Below, piece after piece: positions 50,801 to 62,800 of a stretch of 64,000 nt of DNA (the first letter of the stretch is position 1; the number at the start of each line of letters is the position of its first letter). Below the pieces are notes generated by a model that worked only from the letters and a program-made list of their open reading frames with translations, was not told where the DNA came from and did not search any database. The position numbers and the translations under genes are program-made. The stretch lies in assembly GCA_951217055.1 (NCBI GenBank), contig OX578276.1, positions 16,351,430 through 16,415,429 of the forward strand, read 5' to 3'. Origin of the DNA: Gerris lacustris (taxonomy: Eukaryota > Arthropoda > Insecta > Hemiptera > Gerridae).

Positions 50801-53800
50801 TATTTTTACTATAATAGGCCTAACTTTTGTTCCTTCAGCTATGTATTATATGCTTTCAATACTACTTTTATTACATCAAGAACTTAGAGGCATAGTTACT
50901 AATAAAGAGTGGCTCTAACGTAAGTGTTAGACCGTGGTGTTAAAAGTGTGTGTGAAATTTATTGACAACATACTTACGAAAATTTTATTTTATTTAAGTG
51001 AATGCGATGCACATCATTACTGCATATAAACAAAGACTTGATTATCTACTAATTTAAACTATTTAATAAAAAAAGATATAATTACTAAACAAAACTATAC
51101 ATATTAGTGATAAGATGAACAAGTGACAATAAAATAAAAATTACCGATAAAAACACTTTAGTAAGTTTTGCTGTTTGGAAATATCACTTGTTGTCCACTC
51201 TTTGAGCAACTTTTGGAAAAGAGAGTTTTGAACTTTGTTCTCTCTACCCCATACCCCATCTAAGTGTTGATCTCTGATCAACTCCACAGGGATCCTCCTG
51301 ATAATCAAAGCCCTGCTTAGTCCCAAAGGAATGCAAAAACAGTACTGGGAGACACAATCAGTGCATTACTTAAACAAAATAACTTGATCTAGCCCCCCAG
51401 CAAATTCTTTTGTTTAAGGGTCTATTTACTGACTATAAAAGGCTTTCAGCATGCTATGCTTACACCATTATTCCTTCAGCAATGAAAAGTTTATTCAAAT
51501 TTGACTCTAAATCTTAATTTATTTTAAAATTTGTTAGTCGGAAATAAAAGTTTTTATTTTGAATAATAATACTTTTTACTTACATAAGCTTTTTGTGTTG
51601 AAACAATTCTATTTCTTGTTAGCACAGGTAACAAACATATATATTTATATAATGAGAAAGACAGCTGGGTACTTTTTATTTTTCATTATTTTTTTGTTGT
51701 TGTTGAGAATTATATTTCTGTTAATAAATATATTTTTTTCGGCAAGAAATTGAGGTAGTAGACTTCTCCTTAGACAAATATAAGGATTCGTATAAATAAA
51801 CGTTAGTCAATGTCCCTAATTAATTATCACGGGCAGTGACCAGGGGCAATCACATAACACTCCTATTTCTCACAGATAATTGTTTTTCCCTCCCAACAGC
51901 CTCAATTTAATTATTCATAATTAATCAGATTCAGGAAGATAATTCGTTTTGGAAATTGGTACCACATTTATTATGGGGATTGTTTAAAGTGACATGGACT
52001 TAAGTTTTCGCCTTGGCCCCGCCTCGTCGAGGGGTGATCCACTCTACAACGAGCCTGGGCCGTGCCGGGACCGAGCCCTCCCACCCTCGTTCAAAAGGTG
52101 AAATAGGTTTCTGAAATCTAGAAATCTTCTTTGTAAGGCAAGGTTTTAATTTCTTCAGCAAAACATTAAAAATTTACTTTCATCGTCCACTAATTCTTTA
52201 TAAAGAGTAAAAACTTCTCCTTCAAATTTTCGCTTTTTCCAAGCTGGATGAACGCCCACCTTCTACTTTTCTGCATACCTAACATTTCACCCGAATCATC
52301 CTCTTCAAGCGCGATAGCAATAGCTGCTAACTCAAACTCGGAAAAACGAAACATTAAAAAATTCGCTATTAAACACAGATAGTTGAAATGAAATATAAAC
52401 AGGAGGCAGAAGCACTAGATATGAAATGAACACGGGGCGCCTAGTAGAGGACAGCATGTCCCAGCCCGGCTCGTCCCTGGCTCGTGCCCGGCAGGGACGA
52501 GCCGGGCTGGGACATACGCCCCCGGCTCGGTGTAGCGTGGTCATCCTTTACCAGGAAAATATTTATTATCAACTGATATAAAATAAAGTAACAAACATTA
52601 GGATAAATCAAATATTCTAGGAGACTTGGTTAAACTTGGTTAAAAACTAAGCCTTAGTTTCCTTTATTGTAGTTAATCTTTCTCCTCACCTAGGGTGTTC
52701 CACGTTGCTTTCAAAAGCAAATACCATACTTTTTTTAACGGCATTAAAGTAGACTTGGGGAGTTAACAGTGAGACTGGATTATATTTGATGAATAACCTT
52801 TACCTAATGTAACTAATAATAAATGTGAAATATTTAATTTTAAAAAATAATAAAGGGGATCGTTGTTATCAAGAGGCTTTAGGCGTTCTCTCCCGGAATC
52901 AAAGTTCAAACATCAACAAACGGAAAAAAGGTGAGATACGTTCCTCTCTAATGATCTACTAATAGATGTGTAAAGTGCCCGTCTAAGTCTGTCCTCTTAT
53001 AATCTTGGAAAGTATAAAATCTTAATGAAGCATTTTGGCTAAATGTGAGGCAAATAATGTGAATGTGAATGGAAAGTGTGGTGCAAACAAGACCGATTGA
53101 CAAAATGCGATGCTTAAAATGGGGATTCATACTAACTATGTAATGATGATCATATCGCCGAGTAAATATCAAGATTATAAAGCCTTGTTTTATAATGATA
53201 TGTAAAGTGCTTTTTTTGTAACTCATTGCTGTTGATTAGGTCATAAATATAAACTGCAGCATTATAAAGCCTGTAGTAAAATGTGATAAGTTATGTTTAT
53301 ATTTAATTCTATTATAACTCATTGCAGCTATTTGGTCGTAATTTAAATAGCAGCGATGTACAGCCTTGTACATCAAAATGAAGTGTTAATTGGCTCTTAG
53401 TTAATGAGGAGTGAAAAAATAAGAATATGGTTATTGTTAAAAAACATTATTATGAAGTATAATTGCAAAATGTGATACACCAAGAGTGGCTCTTAGAAAT
53501 TCTATCATTTATACCATCGATTTCATTTTATATTTACCAAACAACTTCATTCAGTGAAGTCATCATTGCCTGGCTCCAACAACAACTTACCCTAATTTTT
53601 TCTGACAATTATTTTTAATTGGAAGTTGTGTGTCTTGCTGGCATCAAACTGGAAGGTTATTAAAACGATAACAGGTTATAGGCACCACTATGGTTCGTAT
53701 TTCTGCACATGTCCGTGACTGATCAACTTTATACATTGATTATAAAGGCCCTTTAACTTTCGATAGAGTATTGCAGCATGAAACATACGGAGATTAGGGT

Positions 53801-56800
53801 TCTTTAGAGTGTAATCCCCTGAGGGACCACAAAGCGTGTAGAACTGTGCACATTTTTTAGTGGTTTCAGTTCTTCAATAACTCAATGATGTTGACCAGGG
53901 CCTAAAATAAGTAGCAGCATTTTAAAGCCTTGTAGAAAAAAAAAAGTTAAAGATAGATGGGCTCAGTTCTAATTCATTATCTTTTAAAATGTAATTAATA
54001 AACTTAAGGAAAATAGTTTTGTATTTCTATTATAAGTTAGTACTGTATAGTAGTATTATAGACAAACTGGGGGCTTACCTGTGGTGTGTTTAGATTTACA
54101 GTGGAACCTCCACTAACTGAATGTTACAGGACCTTAACGGATAATTTAAAAGACAGTTAAGCAAAAAATAGGAAATTTTTATTTCATTTAAAAAAAGATT
54201 TTTGTTTAAAAAAACCTTTTCTTCTTTGGTCTTTATGGATATGTGTTAAAAAAATTATTATTTAATTATATAAATTTATTTGCAATATTTCGCCCAATCC
54301 TGGGCATCATCAGGCTGAAAAGTAACAATTTAATAAAAACCTACAAATTTTAAATTTCTAATTCAAACAATTAATTTCAAAATAAAAAAAAAATAGACTG
54401 CCAATTAGTGTGGCACATAGCTTTCTCGCATCCTATCATGTACTTTATTGTTATATTAACATAAACATTATTGTTTATTGTGTAAAAACTATTAATATAG
54501 TTTTAGTGATCTTTAACACTTCATAGCGGTGTCGCTGTTGGTTTTACTAAAAAAATTGTATTTGAAAAAAAATGTTTGTCTCATTGAATAGATGAAGTTC
54601 GGTTTTTTTCCCGACATAAAATTCCATTTTAAAATTGTAAGTTTACGCGAGCGTTGCGTGTTGTCCAATGAACTCGTCCTGAGCATTGATGAAATGAACA
54701 TTTCTACCAAATTTCATCAAAATTGGTCGACATTTACTCAAGTTATCGTCACACGTCGACACATAGACCCAAGGCCGTCCCTAGGGGTTTAGGCGCCCGG
54801 GTCAAAAGCACATGTGGCGCCCCCCTTTATTACCAAATTCACCTAATATTTGAAGGCGGGGGCCTGGCGACGCCCCCCTAGACGTGGCGCCCGGGTCAGC
54901 TTGACCCGGTTGACTCCCCTAGGGACGGCCCTGCATAGACCGACAGACAGACACGAGACCAAAAATGTTCCCTGATGTCTGAAACGGATTTCTGTCTTGG
55001 AATTTTTAAAATCGGAGACATACTTTTTTTTTTTATAAAAAGTGAACACAATGATGTAATACTTACATTACCTTAAATTAGGTAATACTTCCATTACCTT
55101 CTGTAAGCTCAGAAGCAAAATAATGAATAATATTTTAAATATTTTTAAAATATTATTTTAAAAACAATAACCAGAGACAGAATAAAAACAGATTAATATC
55201 AAAACAAATTTAAATTAGCAAAGGTTTACCTTATAGGTATTTATTGAATTATTATTTTTAGTCCCTATGATGTGCCCCAGGCCAAATATTGCGAATAAAT
55301 TAATATAATGTAATATATATATATATATTTTTTTTATTACATATCCCTAAAAAAAAAGAAATAATATATCAAAGGGGTTAACTGAAGATTGATAAAAATA
55401 ACATTCTTAATGGTGTAACATTTCCAGAAAGCTTTGACGTTGAATTCCTTGTTAGATGTCAATTTGGTGAATTAATTCTCTTCTCGAACATCTTTTCATT
55501 CTTTCAGTAAAATGATCGCCTCATCCATGGTTTGGATCAGAACTATCCATGGTATGGATCAGAATGTGACTGCTTTTTTTCTATCGTCGCTTTGTGAACT
55601 AGGTGTGGCCTGATCGTCGAGAGAGAAATACAGTGTAAAATCGGGAGATGATGGTACTAAGAGTTTCAACTTGTTCTCTGAAGCGGCACACAAAGTGCAT
55701 TTATTTATCTTATTAAATCGATTAACTGTTTTGTTCAGGTCTGAAAAGAAGGATGAGAAGAAAGATGCTCTAAAGAAAGAGACTGACGCTAATCTGGATA
55801 ACGGACATTCAGGCATCAAGAGCCCTGACAAGAACAAACCGTAAGTCTTCATTACTATTTAATTTTAGATTAGAAAAGTCTTTCTGAGCAAATGATTCTT
55901 TTGAAATCTTCAAAAAATAAATAAATAAAACACCAGAGGAGAGAAGATGCTATCAGTTTGATGGATTATAAATGATTATAATGAAGATCTAGGTGTTGCG
56001 GTGGCATCTGCGTCACAAAGAGTGTTCTCTTATATGTATATGTTTCCTCCTGGCGTCAAAGCAACTTTATTTTAATCCTAACTGTGAAAGTCTACTAACT
56101 TCGATTAATAATCATAGTATAAGATGTCTTTTAAAGATTATATTTTAGAGTTTGATAGCCACATTATAAGCACAGATGAAGTATTGTGACTTATTTTTAT
56201 ATTGGTTACAGAAAAAAATATGTGTGAGACTCTCACGCAATAGAAGTGAAACTTATAAGTTCTAGAATGCATTGCTCTCTTTCATTTTTTGACGAATTTA
56301 TTATTTCTGTATTAAGAAATGGTTATAGGAAATTCAATTGAAAAAAAATATTGCTACGCTAAGGCAACCACATTTATTCCAATATAAATAAATGTTTGTT
56401 TTGATTTACTGGTCTTTAAATAGATATAATACAATTAATCTGTAAAAATGTTACACTTGGACAAGTCTCGAATCGCAAACTTCGTTACACGATTTCACTA
56501 TACGAAAAAATTCACTCTACCGCCGCCAAAGAAGTTTCACTTCAAAAAATTGTATCCGTTAAATCATTATCAGTTATGACAACAGCTAAACTATATTAAT
56601 AGTAGAAACATTGCAGAAAAAAAAAACAACTTTGTAATCTTATACTAGAGTTTAAATTTGTTGAGCACATCAAGTACATGTAATTTTTTTTCTTTTTGTT
56701 TTCATCCAAAAAGTTTAACACATTGAATTTTAGCTGAAAAACTGGGTTTTTCTCATTTTTGGGGGGTATAAGCATTTAGACCTGTATACTCAAGGAAGAA

Positions 56801-59800
56801 ATTTGAATAGTCCCAGCTAGTATAAGTTGCATGAGCTTTGTCTCCCAAGTAGTAATATAAATACTTTTTACCGAAGTTAGTAGTTTATTTCCTCCCTCAC
56901 TTGTTGATTAGATTAGATTATGAAAGTATTATTTACTATTTCATTTGTATATATCTTATATATAAATGGTTTTTTGTTTTTGCAGTGGTGGTATTATTGA
57001 TATTGAGAGTAAAACTGAAGAGAAAAAAGAAGGCGCTGTTAGTACAGGTGTTAATGTGACAGGTCATACACGTTCCTCTAGGAATTCCTCCAGATCCTCG
57101 TCTTCTAGTCCATCCAGGTAATTATATACTAAGGTTTTTTTTTCTAATTTACCAATCTATCTTGGCAACACTGGGTCAGAAATCTGTTTTATTTGTTATT
57201 TAATTCATTATTGTTGGACGATGAATGTTAGTAACTTTTTAGTGTGGATATTACCGCTATCAAAACCTTATCATCTTATGATTGATCTGATGATCATGAT
57301 GATTAGATGTTATTAAATAGATGAGGGACCCTGCAACTCATGCCACTCTGATTCTGAGGACTTTTTTACTTTAGCGCCCCCTTGGTTCTAAACAATAGTC
57401 TGCCAGACTAAAGTCTCAAAGGTTTGTGTGTTTTCCCAAGGCATTATTTATTACGTTATTTTAAGATTGAGTTTTATCTTAAATCTTATACAGAAAACTG
57501 AAGGACAAAGAGTTCAACAGTTTTCTTTGCTTATATTTAATATTCCTTTCTCTTAATAGTTATTTAGACTAAGGGATATTATCACAATATACAATTTTAA
57601 ACGTGACATTCCTTTGCCCCAAGGTACATAATGGAATAAATATCCCTTTGTCTTAATAGTAATTTAGATAAAGGAATATATACTACTCTGTAAATGTTCC
57701 TTTTTCTAAATAACTATTAAGACAAAGGGGTATAAGGGAGTGCTTAAGTAAAAATGTACCAATTCTGAAAACATGAGACTTGAGCTCTTTAATACTTGTA
57801 GATTCAGAGATATATGAAGTACCGTCAAAGCTGTACAGCCCTTTACAGGATTTTAGTTAATTTAAAACATAAAAGCCTTTTGGTTTAGTTTATTTGTGTT
57901 AATATCTATTGAAAGGATAAAAATGTCTGCTTAGATACTTGTGCACTGACAGTATTTTCTGCATAGCTTCCATTACTGTTCTAATTTTCATTATCCACGC
58001 TCATATGTGCATATCTAAATCTTTAAGATACTCCTCTTTATAGACGCTTGCCACTACAATGTTTTTATACTAACTTCCTAATTTTGTCATTAAAATTAAT
58101 TTTTTCTTTAGATCTCCTTCTTTATGAGGTCTAATTGGTTTTCCTATTTATCCATACACCCAATTATATTTATACCTCATCAGGAACAGGTACTAGAATT
58201 TGAGCTTTAAGGCCTTTTTTTAAAGGTCTTTTTTATTGCCTTTTTTTAAGGTCTTTTTTCCCCCTTTCTGCATAATGTACGCACACTTGTTCTTTTAATA
58301 TCTCTCTTTTTTTGTTTTTATTGCCAGAGTCACGGAATAGGTCATATGCTTAAATAGGTTCAAATAAATAGATTTTTATTTTTCTAAGACATTCATTTAT
58401 TCTTTTGTTGGGCTAAAATATATCTTATAAGAAAGTTATCAAAGGAAAAGCTTTGTCAATTTAATTCTTCAAAATATAATCATAATATTCAGGGTTACTG
58501 CATTACACTTAAAAATTACATTTTCTGACCTTAAAAGCCTTAGATCTTGGATTTTTATTATTATTATTTATTATGTTATTTTTATGTTAATTGATATAAA
58601 CTTTTTTTAAGTTGTGGCATATCTGATCACTTTATCCTTATTTATATTTATTATTTCCACTATTATATTGTTAGTTGTCAAAATATTTACTTAATTTTGT
58701 GGTAATTTAAAAAAGGTTGTGTGTTTTGTGAGGTTGAATTTGTGGTGAGCTAAAGAATTCGAGGGATCAATATGTACTAAAACACTCTTAAGATTGATAT
58801 TTTATGGACTTTTTTAAAAGGTTAAATTTTTAATTACGACTTGGACATAAAACAAATAAAAATAGTCCTTTTTCTTATATGTAGTTAAAAACTTGTTTGC
58901 CTCTTTCTTAAGAGTGGTGTGTTTTTATTTATATTATTTGAGTCGATATATATATTTTTATTCTCTTAATTTATTTATTAGCGTCTTTTAACAAGGACGT
59001 AACTGTGTAGTTTTTTTATTTTTGTATTATTACATAATGTTAGATTATTATTTTTTTTTTTTTTTTAATTGTATTTTTTTTATGAATGTCTGATTTGGTT
59101 ATGAAGTTTGAACTTATTCACTTGTAAGTAGGAACGTCAAAGGACTTGTTGAATTTGCCTAGAAATAATGAAAGTGTTAGATTGTTTTCACGTCAAGACA
59201 ACTTTTTTATTAAGTGCTGGTAATATTACTAATCAGTGCTGAAGAATTTTATAAGAAATTCAGAGAGCAGTTAACTGTTATTCCCAAGACATTTTTACGT
59301 TGTGCGTATAAGTGATTTGATTGAGGTATTGGATTTTTATCTATCGGTAAGTAGTCATCAACGAATTGGTTAGATTTCTATTTTTTATTTTAGAATATAA
59401 ATCAAATTATTTGATGTTTTTTTTTTTCAGGTTTGTTGTTTTTAAATGTTAATTAATTTAATTTATTTAGGGTATTATGATTTTTTTTTCTGTTTGTTTT
59501 TGTGCACGACACGTTTTTTTTTTCTGTCTTTATTTTGTTTCTCTCCTCAAAAACGTGTGTCGGTGCAGTTTGGTCAAGTTTTAACTGCTGCAGGAATGAC
59601 GTGGATACGTGAGGGAAGCTATCATGGGTGCGTCCCAGAGCGTCGTGTGATTCACTTTGTACTACCCCTGGTGTCTTAAGCTCGTCAAGGACGTCAGATG
59701 CAGATTAGCGGCGAAGGATCGATCTTCCACGAGCGTCAAGATGTCGACAGATGAACTTCCCACATAGAACTTCCTCCTTGCGAACTTCGAGATTCATCGG

Positions 59801-62800
59801 AACTTCAGTTTGGAGAGTTGTGGACCTGAGATATATCTCCGAAGAACCGTGTGGAAGCCGAAGAAGAAGAAGTCACTTGAGAGTGTCGTCTTGCGGTTTC
59901 CTGAGATCTTCTTAGAACTTCCGAGTCTACAGACACGATCTGGGGCGTCCGTGAGAGAATTGTCTCGACAACCCCGAGCCTGTGTATGTCTTTCACGAGG
60001 CGACCACTTCACTCGTACTGGGTTTGGCCAGTTGTAATACAATTTCCATTATTAATTTTTTTTCTTTTTTTTCTATATTCATGATTAACACTTGACTTTT
60101 TTAATATTTATTATCTTATAACCTTACCACAAATTTAATTTAAAGTTACTTAACCTATATTACGATGTTTTGTTTTCAGGCCAGAATTATAAATATGCTC
60201 ACAGAATTGTTATTAAATAATTTGAATATATTTTAATTTTACTTTTCAAATGATCATATTTGGTAGAAGAGAGTATGAATGGATTTTTAATTTATTTATT
60301 TTTTCTTAACGTGTAGCGATGTGTAGGGTGAGCATAGGGGTTGCCTTTATATAGTTATGGACAAACTATCCAATATAAGTAACTTTAATTTACAAAGTAA
60401 ATTTTCAATATCATATAATCATCTTTATTGCCAGTGTATAGATAGCTACCACAGTTTAACCAGATAAAATCCATTGACTCAACTCCTAAAATCATTGTCA
60501 TGTTAGCTTCATTTCCTCTCACAATAATAATTTGCGGAGAATATTATCTTTACTTTTTAGGAGACGTTTTTCTAAATTTCCAGAATTTAGATTCACACCC
60601 ACTCACCAAGACTAATTTCAATCCAACTTATTGTAAGTTACAAAATAAATTGCATTATTTCTGACTTATGCAATACTTAATAAATTGCATTATTTCTGAC
60701 TAGAGCTATGTGATTTTTTAATCTTCTCCGTTCCAAATTTTTTGAATTTTTCCCTTCCGAAAAGAACTTAAATTTTTCCCTTCCGAAATCTACACCGGAG
60801 ACTGATTAAATAGGTCATGTGATTGAAGAAGTCGGATCTTGCCAGACAATGAAATTTAGAAATGGATGGTGATGACATTCATAGGATTCAAACAATCAGG
60901 GGCCGACAATTGATCAGCTCATAGAAATGCATGAGCAAAACATTGAAGAACATAATTTTTTTTACTCTGTTCATTGAGAAGATCAAATGAAAGTTGCAAA
61001 CTTTACAGAAGGTATCAGTTTATTCGAAAAAGGGCGTTACAAATTTTGGAAAACATAGACTCGAACAAAGCACGTTTCTACTACAAAAAGGGAATAAAAA
61101 ATATTTGTTGCATATTGTATTTTAATTTTGCGTGAAAAGAAACAAAAGTTTCATGTGACAAATGGTTATGTTAAATTTTATGAAGCTTTATACATCGAAA
61201 TTGCTTGGTTTTATGTTCTTGCAATACATAATAATATAATTAGGTGTATTATCTAAGATTATATTACGTACCTATTTTTCTTTTAAATTATTGTTTAGCC
61301 CATGGTACAATTACAACAAATTTTTATGTATTAATTTATAAAACTTTACCCTGACGCAAATTCAATGATTATGTCCCACCTATCGCGTAAGTTCTTAGTG
61401 TATTACTGTACTCTGATTAAAAATAAAAAAAAGTTTACATTATCAATAAAAAGATAAATTAGTCAATAATCAAATTTTTTTCATGAAAAATTATTTCATA
61501 AGTCAGAATTTTCTAAATAAAAAATAGCTATGTTATTGTTATTATTATTATGTTATATTCTCCCCCCCCCCCATGATTCAAATTATCATCTAGAATAGTT
61601 CTAGTTAAAAAATATATCTCAGCCAAGACTCCCATTTCTACAATTCAAATTTTAGGCGTCTTTTGCACAGAATAGACGTTTCTATTGTTTTGTTCTGTCC
61701 CCTGTGTTTTCGGTGTGCCTTAGGGTAGTGACACCCTTCGCCACTCGGGTAGCGCCACCTGGGTGGCACCCGCCTGGTTGATGCCACTTGCTCCCGCCAC
61801 CTGACTTGCGCCACCCACTTACATGAGGGATGCAGTCAGCCCCTTATTTAATTTCCCCTATATTTGATTGAAGGAGTGGGGGCTGAGTGGCAGGGACTTA
61901 GGTGGTACCGTGTGACAAGCTCAATTGAAAACAATGGGTTGACCGGGTGGCACCACCTGTGGGTGGCGGCTAGACCGTAGGATGGTCGACCGTGTAGTGC
62001 CACCTGGCAGGTGGCCCCACCTCGTGTGACAGGTTCCATCTATTCTCGTTGATGACCGGGTAGCGCCACCCAGGTGGCGTTACCCGGGTGGCGAAGTGTG
62101 TCACCCCCCTAAGAGTGAAATGTTAAACATTTGAATTATAGAATTGATGAAAGCACATTCAATGTTAGTGAAAAAATCAACTTATTCAATTATTTTCACA
62201 ACTAATAAAATTGTTTATTTTGTCCTTCAAAAGTGGTCGATTAATTAAATCAACACAATCGATTATAATTTAATTTTATGTTTTTTTTTCTCAAAAATGT
62301 TTTTATGAATGAATGAAATGTTTGTGAAAGACTTTTATCAAATGTTTTTTTCAATTACCAAAATTTTTGTATTAGTTAATTTGATGCTGGTTAGTTCTCT
62401 TTGTAGAAAGGGGTTTTGGTAATTTTAATTTTTTGTTTAGAACTTGCTCAGGTTTATCTATCTCTCTTTTGTTTAGAACAAATAAAAATAAATTTATTGA
62501 TATTTTTGTTTGTTTGTTGGTATTTTATAATTCTGTAGTGGATTTAACGATTGTTAACTTTTTTTTATTATATATTTTTGTTTGCTTCTATTTTCTTGAT
62601 TTTTGTTTTATTTATTTTTTTATTTATTTTATTTTTTACAGGAATTTTAATTATAATATTTATATCTGCATATATGGATTGTTTTGTATTTGTTTGGTTA
62701 ACACTTGATTCTTTTTAGGTCACCTAATAAAAACGGAGATAATAAGGACAAGAAGAGGAGGTCTAGAAGTTCGTCGGGAAGTTCAGACTCTTCTAGAGAC

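Larger units (their letters stand above)
57118..62718. other. SRRM1: SRRM1 intron 8 (5.6 kb)
   Basis: Mostly AT-rich. It holds the palindromic repeat at 57540, a splice-acceptor-like site at 58111, the GC-rich block at 59540-60033, poly-T and poly-C tracts, and a GC-rich inverted-repeat element at 61721. No full RS-coding exon beyond those called was found. Confidence 0.6.

Noticed and set aside
59794..60042. Overlapping 82- and 63-codon minus-strand frames in the GC-rich block
   Set aside because: GC-rich composition lowers stop frequency in all frames; neither frame has recognisable motifs or splice continuity.
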